From CAYVUV01 sp964455095 (GTDB lineage Bacteria; Desulfobacterota; Binatia; HRBIN30; CADEER01): DNA of 8,426 nt. Below the pieces are notes generated by a model. It was not told where the DNA came from, searched no databases, and saw only the letters and a program-made list of their open reading frames with translations. Below are positions 1 through 7,802 of this stretch, one piece after another. The position numbers and the translations under genes were made by a program. The stretch is taken from NCBI GenBank assembly GCA_964455095.1, contig CAYVUV010000407.1, forward strand, positions 1 to 8,426, in the 5' to 3' direction. Position 1 is the first letter of the stretch; every line of letters begins with the position of its first letter.

Positions 1-416
1 GCGGTGAGCGCGGTCCGCGCGACGATCACCGAGACCACGGCATCGTTTGCCGGCACGCCGACGCGGCGCAGCAAGTACGCCTTGAGGCCCTCGCCGCCGA
101 CCGAGGCGGTCGGTGTGAAATCGTTGACCGCCTCGCCGGCCAGACGGATGGCGTACAAGCGGGCGAACGACGGCCGCATGCCGGTCGGCAGCACGCACTG
201 CCAACCCTTGACGTCGAGCGTGCAGAACAGCCCATACGGCACCACCAGCAACGGCGCCCACCAGCCCAGCGCCGCGAGCTGGCGCAGCATATCGCGGTCG
301 CCGAGCTGCGCGACCAGACCGCCGAGCACGAGCAGGCCGAGCGCCGCCAGCGCCCAGCGCCAGTAGTTTCTCCGACCCGCTGGCGCACCGGACAGTCCAG
401 CAGAAGCCTCGCCCAA
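1..416 (-). CDS. Flippase-like (LPG synthase TM region / UPF0104-type) membrane protein, N-terminal part
   Basis: This minus-strand frame stays open from a TGA at 459-461 to the left edge, so only the N-terminal part (about 138 residues from a TTG at 414-416) is present. It has a hydrophobic segment after a basic stretch (RRNYWRWALAALGLLVLGG), a second hydrophobic segment (WWAPLLVVPYGLF), then LAGEAVNDFTPTASVGGEG followed by LKAYLLRR and VVSVIVARTALT. The GEAVNDFTP...GGEGLKAYLLRR pattern is the hallmark of the lysylphosphatidylglycerol-synthase transmembrane region / UPF0104 family, which includes HpnL-like and other flippase-like integral membrane proteins. The exact substrate cannot be told from this fragment. 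The start is uncertain: no ATG or GTG exists in this frame between the stop and the first membrane segment, and no good Shine-Dalgarno precedes TTG 416; CTG at 423-425 is an alternative. A GTG at 419-421 belongs to a different, non-protein-like frame. It follows phyH on the same strand but is separated from it by a hairpin-rich block. Confidence 0.75.
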   Translation of the reverse strand, partial: MGEASAGLSGAPAGRRNYWRWALAALGLLVLGGLVAQLGDRDMLRQLAALGWWAPLLVVPYGLFCTLDVKGWQCVLPTGMRPSFARLYAIRLAGEAVNDFTPTASVGGEGLKAYLLRRVGVPANDAVVSVIVARTALT

Positions 417-470
417 CTCACTCAGCGGCGTGCTCCGTACGGTCGCTGCGACGTCGAATCACCCCCACCT

Positions 471-640
471 CAATCCTCCCCCGTCGAGGGGGAGGAGGCC
501 GGAGACGGAAATCCTCCCCGCGGGGGAGAAGGCCGGAGACGGAAATCCTCCCCGCGGGGGAGAAGGCCGGAGACGGAGATCCTCCCCGGAAGGGGGAGGA
601 GATTGGAGCTCCGAAGCCTTCCCCCCTTGCGGGGGAAGGT
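471..640. repeat. GC-rich hairpin cluster with 34-bp tandem repeat
   Basis: The gene-free stretch between the membrane-protein gene and phyH holds five inverted repeats built on CTCCCC/GGGGAG: 474-496 (9-bp stem, 5-nt loop), 514-528, 548-562 (6-bp stems, 3-nt loop), 580-600 (8-bp stem) and 617-639 (CCTTCCCCC against GGGGGAAGG, 5-nt loop). Three of them lie in a tandem array: unit one 497-530 and unit two 531-564 are identical 34-mers starting GGCCGGAGACGGAAATCC, and unit three 565-600 is a diverged 36-bp version. The first and last hairpins have other flanks. No coding frame here looks protein-like. This is seen directly; that the hairpins belong to an interspersed REP-like family is inferred from their form and from the related hairpin at 5019-5041. 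They may also slow or end transcription coming from phyH, but no T-tract follows. Confidence 0.85.
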
Positions 641-686
641 TTGGATGGGGGGTAACGAAATGACCGCGCAGCGCACAACATCCGGC

Positions 687-1490
687 TCACACGCGAAACC
701 GGTACTCGCGCCCCGGCTCGCGCTCTGCGTCGGGCGGGTAGCTGCGGCGCTTGTCGGCGAAGTAGCGGGCGCGGTGGTCGCCGTCGGCGCGGCGGTTGTA
801 GGTCAGGTACAGAATGCGGCGCGCGGTGTCGGTCAGGTTCGGCCCCGAGCGGTGCGGGGCGAAGCAATCGAAGAACGCCACATCGCCGGGCGCTGTCGGA
901 TACGGCACGAACTCGACGCCGCGCAGTTGTTCGCCTTGCAACGGCTGCCATTTCTCGCCGAGCAGGCCGCGCCGGTGCTGGCCCGCGGCGAGCTCGAGGC
1001 AGCCGTTCTCCACCGTGCTGGCGTCGATCGTCACCATCACCGAGATGAAGTAGCTGGCGTAGTCATCCCAGCCGGGCTGAATATCCTGATGCGCCGCGAA
1101 GCCGCCGCCGCCGGGGAGCTTGAAATTGATCTTCTCCTTGAACAGCACCGGCTCGTCGCCGAGCAACTGCGCGACGCGGCCGGCGATCGGGGCGCTGTGC
1201 ACGAAGTCGCGAAATCCATCGTGGTAGTCAGCCAGGTTCTCGATGCGCGACAGCACGCGCCGCCCCGGTTCGAGCCGGCTGTCTTCGAAGTACGCCATCA
1301 GCTCGCCCGGCACCGGCGGCCGACCGGCGAGCTCATCGCTCCAGTCGGAGAGCGTCTGCACGGTGGCGGGGTCGCACAGGCCGCGCACGATGACGAAGCC
1401 ATCGCGCCGAAACGCCGCGAGCTCCGACTGCGAAAAGCCGCCGGTCGCATTTGCCGTGTGCACGTCACGGCGCAAGGCACTGCCCATCAT
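687..1490 (-). CDS. Phytanoyl-CoA dioxygenase (PhyH) family Fe(II)/2-oxoglutarate oxygenase
   Basis: A 267-residue protein of the usual length for bacterial PhyH-family oxygenases, which couple 2-oxoglutarate decarboxylation to hydroxylation of a small substrate in the cytoplasm. The double-stranded beta-helix residues are all visible: the HxD motif H134-Q-D136 in AAHQDIQPGW, the distal iron ligand H213 in FAPHRSGPN, and a 2-oxoglutarate-binding Arg candidate R224/R225 in TARRILYLTYN. The N-terminus carries the family's FRRDGFVIVRGL segment (27-38), and ENGCLELAAGQH (161-172) is typical of the group. The HQDxxxGW form is shared with 2-aminoethylphosphonate dioxygenase-type members, but no phosphonate gene is nearby, so the substrate is open. 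The start ATG at 1488-1490 (or the adjacent ATG at 1485-1487) is preceded by a purine-rich GGGGGGAA. The gene is divergent from copA with a shared spacer of about 150 bp; no functional link to copper is evident. Confidence 0.88.
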   Translation of the reverse strand: MMGSALRRDVHTANATGGFSQSELAAFRRDGFVIVRGLCDPATVQTLSDWSDELAGRPPVPGELMAYFEDSRLEPGRRVLSRIENLADYHDGFRDFVHSAPIAGRVAQLLGDEPVLFKEKINFKLPGGGGFAAHQDIQPGWDDYASYFISVMVTIDASTVENGCLELAAGQHRRGLLGEKWQPLQGEQLRGVEFVPYPTAPGDVAFFDCFAPHRSGPNLTDTARRILYLTYNRRADGDHRARYFADKRRSYPPDAEREPGREYRFRV

Positions 1491-1643
1491 CTCACGTTCC
1501 CCCCACCACGGCGGCCCGTAAGCGCAAGGGCCGCGCGCTGAGGCCTGCGACTCTCACAGGAGAGGGCGGTGGCGTCAAGGCGGTGTGGCCGCCTTCCGTG
1601 CCGGCCGGGCCTGTGGCACAGTCGAGACGTTCCGCCACTCCTG
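1491..1643. promoter_or_regulatory. Divergent intergenic region phyH/copA with two perfect inverted repeats
   Basis: This spacer must hold the promoters of two diverging genes. It contains two perfect inverted repeats: GCGGCCC at 1511-1517 against GGGCCGC at 1528-1534 (10-nt loop), and AAGGCGG at 1577-1583 against CCGCCTT at 1589-1595 (5-nt loop). The second lies 49 bp before the copA ATG and is the better candidate for an operator or an mRNA leader hairpin. It does not match the CueR-type CCTTCC-N7-GGAAGG site (the half-sites are of another sequence and spacing), so the regulator is not identified. I see no convincing -35/-10 pair in either direction. Confidence 0.4.
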
Positions 1644-4028
<2,385 letters not shown>

Positions 4029-4036
4029 GTCCGGAT

Positions 4037-4105
4037 GGGAGGGCGGCGCTCCCGCGGAGCCTTCCGGCGCATTGAGACACGGCTCGGCAGGAGCCTCGGC
4101 CTCCC
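4037..4105. repeat. Imperfect inverted repeat between convergent copA and arsI
   Basis: The 106-bp gap between the stops of copA and arsI holds arms GGGAGGGCGGCGCTCC at 4037-4052 and GGAGCCTCGGCCTCCC at 4090-4105, pairing at 13 of 16 positions with a 37-nt loop. Its place between convergent genes suggests a two-way transcription end, but neither side has a T-run, so a Rho-independent terminator is not well supported. It could equally be a copy of an interspersed repeat. Confidence 0.45.
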
Positions 4106-4134
4106 GCCAGCGCGGAGTTCCCGACCGATCGCGA

Positions 4135-4602
4135 TCAGCAACAACCGCCTCGGCTGGTGGCAGGCGCGGGACTCGTCGCGGCATCCTGGCCGAGGAACTG
4201 GCGCAGGCTGGCATCGGCCGAGGTCGGCTGATCGTCGGCGTCGGCCAGGACGGTGTACATCTCCCAGCGCACGCCGTCGGCGTCGCTGACCCAGAACTTG
4301 TCCGCCTTGGCGTAGCAGCAGGTGGTGCCCTCTTGCCGGTACTGCTCGAGGCCCTCGGCCTTGGTGCGCACCATCTCACTCGCGACCTCGCCGCTGCCGG
4401 GGTAGCGGATGCCCAGATGCGACAGTGTGCCGGGCGTGCCGCCGGCGTTGATGGAGAAGATCACCGGCGGATCGGTGAGCTCGAACTTGGCGTAATCGTG
4501 CTTCACCTTGGCCGGCTCGATGCCGAGGATCTTGCGATAGCGCTCGACGGCGGTGGGGATGTCGTCGACGTAGAGCGAGACGTGGAACGTGTTCTGGCCC
4601 AT
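4135..4602 (-). CDS. arsI: ArsI-type C-As lyase (VOC / CadI family, non-heme iron dioxygenase)
   Basis: A 155-residue vicinal-oxygen-chelate protein of the ArsI/CadI family. ArsI enzymes use Fe(II) and oxygen to cleave the carbon-arsenic bond of trivalent organoarsenicals such as methylarsenite, giving arsenite. The expected residues are present: metal ligands H7 (TFHVSLYV), H62 (LSHLGIRY) and E114 (RWEMYTVL), and the substrate-binding vicinal pair C95-C96 in TTCCYAKADKFWV. The stretch EPAKVKHDYAKFEL (29-42) is highly characteristic of the family. The protein ends in a further pair, Gly-Gly-Cys-Cys (C154-C155), after a low-complexity tail. An AAGGAGG at 4611-4617 lies 8 nt before ATG 4602. 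It is 34 bp downstream of arsR on the same strand, so the two form an operon. The older family name (cadmium-induced protein CadI) is the main alternative, but the arsR partner and the conserved Cys pair favour organoarsenical detoxification. Confidence 0.9.
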   Translation of the reverse strand: MGQNTFHVSLYVDDIPTAVERYRKILGIEPAKVKHDYAKFELTDPPVIFSINAGGTPGTLSHLGIRYPGSGEVASEMVRTKAEGLEQYRQEGTTCCYAKADKFWVSDADGVRWEMYTVLADADDQPTSADASLRQFLGQDAATSPAPATSRGGCC

Positions 4603-4636
4603 GACTGTTTCCTCCTTGTGAATGGGTGGCGATTTC

Positions 4637-4963
4637 TCAGCAGCACTGCGTCCCGGCGCAGCACTGAAAGACGAAGTCCTTCAGCTGACTGGCCAACTGG
4701 CGGCAGCGCACGGCATCGACGCGGTAGACGCGTTCGCGCCCGCAGCGTTCCTGGATCAGCAGGCCGGCGCTGCTCAGCACCTTGAGGTGGTGCGACATCG
4801 CGGGGCGCGAGATCGGAAAGCGCTCGGTCAGCTCGTTGACGTTGAGTCGCTCGCGCGACAGCAGCACGACGATCTGCTGGCGCGTCGGATCGCCCAGCGC
4901 CGCCAGAAAGCGGCTCATCTCGGCGACAGCGGTGATGCTCGGCGTCGATTCCCTCTTGCTCAT
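4637..4963 (-). CDS. arsR: ArsR/SmtB-family metalloid-responsive repressor with C-terminal Cys cluster
   Basis: A 108-residue winged-helix repressor. The ArsR core is clear: FLAALGDPTRQQIVVLLS (19-36), recognition helix region SRPAMSHHLKVLSSAGLL (52-69), and the wing with ERVYRVD (77-83). There is no ELCVCDL-type metal site in the DNA-binding helix. Instead the C-terminus is FVFQCCAGTQCC, with C101-C102 and C107-C108. That resembles C-terminal sites described for Acidithiobacillus ferrooxidans ArsR (adjacent pair plus a third Cys six residues later; here C102 and C108) and for the methylarsenite-selective Shewanella ArsR (a C101-C102 pair). Arsenical binding at this site should release DNA. 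The gene leads the arsR-arsI operon. ATG 4961-4963 has no Shine-Dalgarno because the operator lies 2 bp upstream; an internal ATG (residue 16) is an alternative start but would remove most of the first helix and has no better ribosome site. Confidence 0.92.
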   Translation of the reverse strand: MSKRESTPSITAVAEMSRFLAALGDPTRQQIVVLLSRERLNVNELTERFPISRPAMSHHLKVLSSAGLLIQERCGRERVYRVDAVRCRQLASQLKDFVFQCCAGTQCC

Positions 4964-4965
4964 AT

Positions 4966-4981
4966 GTTTAAGCTTTTAAAC
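4966..4981. promoter_or_regulatory. Palindromic candidate ArsR operator overlapping the arsR -10
   Basis: The 16-bp sequence GTTTAAGCTTTTAAAC consists of perfect 6-bp arms (GTTTAA and TTAAAC) around a 4-bp centre. It overlaps the predicted -10 box and ends 2 bp before the arsR start codon. ArsR-family repressors usually bind short AT-rich dyads over their own promoter, so autorepression of the arsR-arsI operon is the natural reading; binding by this ArsR is inferred. Confidence 0.6.
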
Positions 4982-5001
4982 CCATCGACGTGAAGAGTCA
5001 A
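4973..5001 (-). promoter_or_regulatory. Predicted sigma70-type promoter of arsR-arsI
   Basis: On the minus strand TTGACT (4996-5001) serves as a near-consensus -35 box, and 17 bp later TAAAAG (4973-4978, or TTAAAA one base earlier) as a -10 box. The AT-rich run around the -10 stands out against the GC-rich surroundings. The start point predicted from this spacing falls only a few bases before the arsR ATG at 4963. Confidence 0.6.
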
Positions 5002-5018
5002 GTCTCATCTTCTTGCCG

Positions 5019-5041
5019 CCCCCTCCTTTCCAAGGAGGGGG
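5019..5041. repeat. Perfect 10-bp hairpin, REP-like
   Basis: CCCCCTCCTT (5019-5028) pairs perfectly with AAGGAGGGGG (5032-5041) over a TCC loop, followed by GCCGGGGGGAGGT. It sits between the end of the SDR gene and the arsR promoter. Its CCCTCC/GGAGGG core is like that of the hairpins at 471-640, suggesting one interspersed intergenic family. It could help end transcription from the SDR gene, but no T-run follows on the minus strand. Confidence 0.7.
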
Positions 5042-5071
5042 CCGGGGGGAGGTAGCCCTTGGTGGAGTGGA

Positions 5072-5863
5072 CTACGACGGCCGCGTCAGGCGTCGCGTCT
5101 GCGCGCCCATGATCGAGATCGTGCGGCGACGCGACAGCAGGCGGCGCATGATCTGCGAGGCGATGCGGTTGAAGCGACCGGGAATCATGATCGGCCCGCG
5201 CCCGAGATACGCCAGCGCCTCGCGCACGACCTGATCCGGCTCCAGCTCACCGGGAGCCCCTTGCGGCGAGCGCTGGAGGTAGCCGGGCGTCCGCGTCGCC
5301 CCGGCACAGACGCCGAGCACATCGACGCCGAGCGGCTTGAGCTCGAACCACAGCCCTTCCGCCAGCGCCAGGTCGAATGATTTCGACGCGCCGTAGGTCG
5401 CGACGTAGGGCGATCCCTGGAATGCCGTCAGCGACGAGAGCAACACCAGGCCACCGCGGCCGCGCCGCACCAGTCGCTGCCCGAAGCGGTGCGCGATCGC
5501 CAGCGGGCTGCGCACGTTGACGTCGATCGCCTTGAGCTGCTCGTCGAGCGCAATATCGAGGAAGGCCCCACCCGGCGCCAGCGCCGCGTTGTAGACGACG
5601 AGTCCAACATCGAGATCAGCCACGGCCTCGTCGAGCGCCGCGGCCGCGTCGGCGCGCGCCAGGTCGAGCACCGCGCAGCGCACTTCCACCGCAGCGAGCG
5701 CGGCGATCTCCCGCTTCACCTGCTCCAGCGCATCGGCCCGCCGTGCCACCAACACGACGTTGAGGCCATGCTGCGCCAGGCCGCGCGCGAACGCCGCCCC
5801 CATCCCCTCCGAGGCGCCGGCGACCACCGCCCACGGGCCATACCGCCGCACGAACTCACTCAC
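5072..5863 (-). CDS. Classical short-chain dehydrogenase/reductase (SDR)
   Basis: A 263-residue NAD(P)-dependent oxidoreductase with a Rossmann fold. From GTG 5863 the landmarks are: nucleotide-binding GASEGMG at 16-22, acidic LDL near 66-68, an NAA variant of the NNAG motif at 92-94, structural N116, catalytic S144, Y157 and K161 (YGASK), and a basic C-terminal tail after about residue 235. ARR following the second strand (V-L-V-A-R-R) suggests NADP(H) preference. I prefer GTG 5861-5863 because the GGAGG at 5871-5875 is 7 nt away; GTG at 5867-5869 would leave only 1 nt. The gene begins 28 bp after the sterol-reductase stop on the same strand, so they are probably co-transcribed. The substrate is unknown; a 3-hydroxy/3-keto steroid or fatty acyl substrate is a reasonable guess from the neighbour only. 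Confidence 0.88.
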   Translation of the reverse strand: MSEFVRRYGPWAVVAGASEGMGAAFARGLAQHGLNVVLVARRADALEQVKREIAALAAVEVRCAVLDLARADAAAALDEAVADLDVGLVVYNAALAPGGAFLDIALDEQLKAIDVNVRSPLAIAHRFGQRLVRRGRGGLVLLSSLTAFQGSPYVATYGASKSFDLALAEGLWFELKPLGVDVLGVCAGATRTPGYLQRSPQGAPGELEPDQVVREALAYLGRGPIMIPGRFNRIASQIMRRLLSRRRTISIMGAQTRRLTRPS

Positions 5864-5891
5864 CGCCACGCCTCCGCATCCAACCGCCGGG

Positions 5892-6965
5892 CTAGTAGAT
5901 GCCGGGAACGATCCGGCTCGGCACTCGCTTGCAGTACTCCTCCCACAAGGGGCCGTACTTCTCGGCGCAGCGCTTGTCGTCGTCGATTTGCCGCGGCACC
6001 AGCAAGGCGACGTAGTACAGGGGGTAGAGCCACGGGCCGAGGGCGAACGGATAGCCCAGCACGAGGGCGAGCCCGGTCGCCATGAGGATCTCGCCCAGGT
6101 AGTTGATGTGGCGCGACAGGCCCCAGAATCCGCCCGTCAGCACATGCTTGCCGTCGGCGGAGATCGCGTTGGGGCTCAACAGCCCGAAGGCCAGCGCCGT
6201 CGGGTCGCGCTTGAACTGGTACTTCTGCAGATTGGCGCCGCGCGCCAACGCCCACCCGCTGAAGAAGATCACCGTGCAGAGCGCCAACAGCACCGCCGGC
6301 GTGTGCGGATCGGGGCGGTCAGCCACCGCCCACAGACCGACCGGGTAGAAGAACGGGTAGAACACCAGGCAACCCCAGCCGAGCTTGAAGCCGACGCGCT
6401 CGGCCATGAAGTCGTAGGTGTAGAGGTGCACTTCCTCGAAGTTCAGATACTCGGCGACAAAGAACGTGAAGAACAGCGCATAGAGAATCACGCCCGCCGA
6501 CGGATCGGACGCGTACGCCTTCAAATGATACGCCGCGAACGACAACACGTTCAGCTCCAGCATCACGGCGCCGGCGAGGTACAGATACATCTTGATGTCG
6601 AGCTGGCCGCCGCGCCATTGCGGGTTGGGCAACAGCCCCAGGTAGAGATCGGCGAGCAGCCCCTGCCGCGGCGGCGCCGGCAGCACGATGGCGAAGGTGA
6701 ACAGCAGCCCGAGCACGCAAGCACCGGTTGCCATGGCCCAGCGGTGCACGTAGAAGAACTCCCACGACAGCAGCCCGACCAGGCACAGTGCGGCGTAGCC
6801 GGCGATCACGATCGCCAACACGCGCAAGCCGTTGAGCCGATAGCGCAGTGGCTGTCCCGTTGCCGGGTTGATGACGTACCCGTCGACCCAGCGCCCGGGC
6901 ACGATCAGGTGCAGCAGCAACACGATCCCGTAGACTGTGGATGGTCCGAAAAGCGCGATCATCAC
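5892..6965 (-). CDS. ERG4/ERG24-family sterol reductase (bacterial), integral membrane
   Basis: A polytopic membrane protein of 357 residues from GTG 6965 (or ATG 6962, one residue shorter), with an AAGGAG at 6974-6979 ahead of it. The C-terminal third carries the ERG4/ERG24 signatures: FWGLSRHINYLGEILMATG (280-298, the family's RHPNYLGD block with Ile in place of Pro) and LVPRQIDDDKRCAEKYG followed by WEEYCKRVPSRIVPGIY (322-357), which end the Delta14-sterol reductase, 7-dehydrocholesterol reductase and C24(28)-reductase proteins. Many hydrophobic segments precede it (for example 12-22, 47-65, 80-95, 127-146, 158-171, 196-212, 222-240). Such enzymes reduce sterol double bonds with NADPH in the membrane; bacterial members exist, including one of known structure from a methanotroph. 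Which double bond is reduced cannot be decided here. The isoprenylcysteine methyltransferase fold is related, but the length and C-terminal match favour sterol reductase. It leads an operon with the SDR gene. Confidence 0.87.
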   Translation of the reverse strand: MMIALFGPSTVYGIVLLLHLIVPGRWVDGYVINPATGQPLRYRLNGLRVLAIVIAGYAALCLVGLLSWEFFYVHRWAMATGACVLGLLFTFAIVLPAPPRQGLLADLYLGLLPNPQWRGGQLDIKMYLYLAGAVMLELNVLSFAAYHLKAYASDPSAGVILYALFFTFFVAEYLNFEEVHLYTYDFMAERVGFKLGWGCLVFYPFFYPVGLWAVADRPDPHTPAVLLALCTVIFFSGWALARGANLQKYQFKRDPTALAFGLLSPNAISADGKHVLTGGFWGLSRHINYLGEILMATGLALVLGYPFALGPWLYPLYYVALLVPRQIDDDKRCAEKYGPLWEEYCKRVPSRIVPGIY

Positions 6966-7109
6966 GAGACGATCTCCTTGTGGTTCTGCGACGCGGCCGA
7001 TTGAGTGGAGCCCTGTTCATAGCGCGCCGGATTCGCGGTAGCGAGCCGGGGCTTGCCGGGAAGGGCCGGAGATCGGTGTGGCTGCGAACAGACGGGCGAG
7101 AGAGGACGG

Positions 7110-7150
7110 AAAAAGGGTGCACTGCGGGCCGACAAAACCCGCCCTCACCC
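7110..7150 (-). terminator. Probable intrinsic terminator of the GFA-family gene
   Basis: Read on the minus strand, 27 nt past the stop at 7177, GGGTG (7146-7150) pairs with CACCC (7115-7119), and an inner GCGGG pairs with CCCGC across a 9-nt loop; five T residues follow at 7110-7114. Stem plus T-run on the correct side fits a Rho-independent terminator. It would separate the GFA gene from the sterol-reductase operon. Confidence 0.6.
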
Positions 7151-7176
7151 TTCCGCGGTGTCACACAGATTTGGCC

Positions 7177-7584
7177 TCAGCTCGGCAGGCGCTCGAACGT
7201 CGGCACGCCGTCCGGGATGTGATGGAAGCTCTGCTTGTCGACGGTGTAGATCACCATCTGCGGCCCACCGAACACGCTGGGATCGTCGAGCGTTCCCACC
7301 TTGACCAGCACGGCGCCGGGTAGGTTCTTCGTCCTGGTGAGAATGTGGGTGCCGCAGGTGCCGCAGAACTCGCGCGTCACCGGGTTGTCGAGATCGCTGC
7401 GGCGAAACTCCTGGGGCTTCCCCTTCGAGTAGGCAAACCCCGGCTCGGGCATGCCGAGGACGACGTTCGGATGTCCGCCGGAAATGTACTGGCACTCGCG
7501 ACAGTGACACTGCCCCTTGAAGAGCGCCTCGCCGCTCGCCTGATAGCGCAACGCGCCGCAATAACATCCACCTTGCAGTTCCAT
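7177..7584 (-). CDS. GFA/CENP-V-domain zinc-binding protein
   Basis: A 135-residue cytoplasmic protein of the GFA family (named for glutathione-dependent formaldehyde-activating enzyme, Gfa). Zinc-binding cysteines are all in place: GGCYCGALRY (C7, C9), CHCREC (C26, C28, C31), and FCGTCGTH (C74, C77). The length is that of a single-domain member. Most family members have no proven function and the formaldehyde role is not safe to assume. The ATG at 7582-7584 has an AAGGAG (7591-7596) 6 nt before it. It reads in the same direction as the sterol-reductase operon, but the 211-bp gap and a likely terminator suggest a separate unit. Confidence 0.9.
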   Translation of the reverse strand: MELQGGCYCGALRYQASGEALFKGQCHCRECQYISGGHPNVVLGMPEPGFAYSKGKPQEFRRSDLDNPVTREFCGTCGTHILTRTKNLPGAVLVKVGTLDDPSVFGGPQMVIYTVDKQSFHHIPDGVPTFERLPS

Positions 7585-7646
7585 GGGAGTCTCCTTTTCT
7601 CTGGCCGACTACCACACGTGCCATCCCCTCGCCAGGCATCGCGGGC

Positions 7647-7662
7647 GCGGCATTCATGCCGC
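7647..7662. repeat. Perfect short palindrome upstream of the GFA gene
   Basis: GCGGCATTCATGCCGC is a 7-bp perfect inverted repeat with a 2-nt centre, about 63 bp before the GFA start and just outside the NTF2-like remnant. Given its GC-rich flanks it looks like an interspersed repeat; an operator is possible. Confidence 0.45.
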
Positions 7663-7683
7663 ATCCGACCCGGCTACGCCCGT

Positions 7684-7795
7684 CGTTGAAACGTGACGCG
7701 AACTCGATGACGAAAGGCATAGCCTTGTCGCCTTCGACGAACGGACCCATGCTCTCGACTCCCACCATGTAGTGGAGCAAGAGGCTCATCACCAC
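7684..7795 (-). pseudogene. Remnant of an NTF2/SnoaL-like protein
   Basis: About 37 residues on the minus strand look like real protein: LLLHYMVGVESMGPFVEG then DKAMPFVIEFASRFNDG. The GPFVEGDKAMPFVIEF pattern resembles the middle of SnoaL/NTF2-like small proteins (G-x-FV-x-GD-x-FA). The similarity ends at about 7684, where the frame passes into the palindrome-bearing repeat, and upstream it stops at the edge of the inverted repeat at 7803-7833. No full-length gene can be assembled in any frame, so I call it a remnant truncated at both ends. Family assignment is from short motif resemblance only. Confidence 0.35.
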
Positions 7796-7802
7796 AACAT
7801 AT

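Noticed and set aside
497..600. Possible CRISPR array from evenly spaced 34-bp repeats
   Set aside because: The units are contiguous with no variable spacers, and each is itself a GC hairpin; this is a tandem repeat.
603..1541. Long plus-strand reading frame (312 codons) over phyH
   Set aside because: It is antisense to a gene with a full catalytic motif set and reads as low-complexity Ala/Arg/Val sequence, as expected of a shadow frame in GC-rich DNA.
1577..1595. CueR operator for copA
   Set aside because: The dyad has 7-bp arms with a 5-nt centre and lacks the CCTTCC/GGAAGG half-sites in the CueR arrangement; no matching -35/-10 spacing was seen.
5019..5041. Rho-independent terminator for the SDR operon
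   Set aside because: The stem is strong but no T-run follows on the minus strand; a repeat-family hairpin explains it at least as well.
5760..7004. 414-codon plus-strand frame over the sterol reductase
   Set aside because: Gln/Arg/Glu/His-rich antisense shadow; the opposite strand has membrane helices and ERG4/ERG24 signatures.
7177..7584. Dedicated formaldehyde detoxification enzyme
   Set aside because: The GFA fold is clear, but most members have no such activity and no formaldehyde dehydrogenase gene is adjacent.
7145..7795. A single 216-residue protein joining the NTF2-like fragment to the region of the GFA gene
   Set aside because: After about 37 plausible residues the frame becomes a shadow of the GFA gene, whose own frame has all zinc ligands and a good ribosome site.
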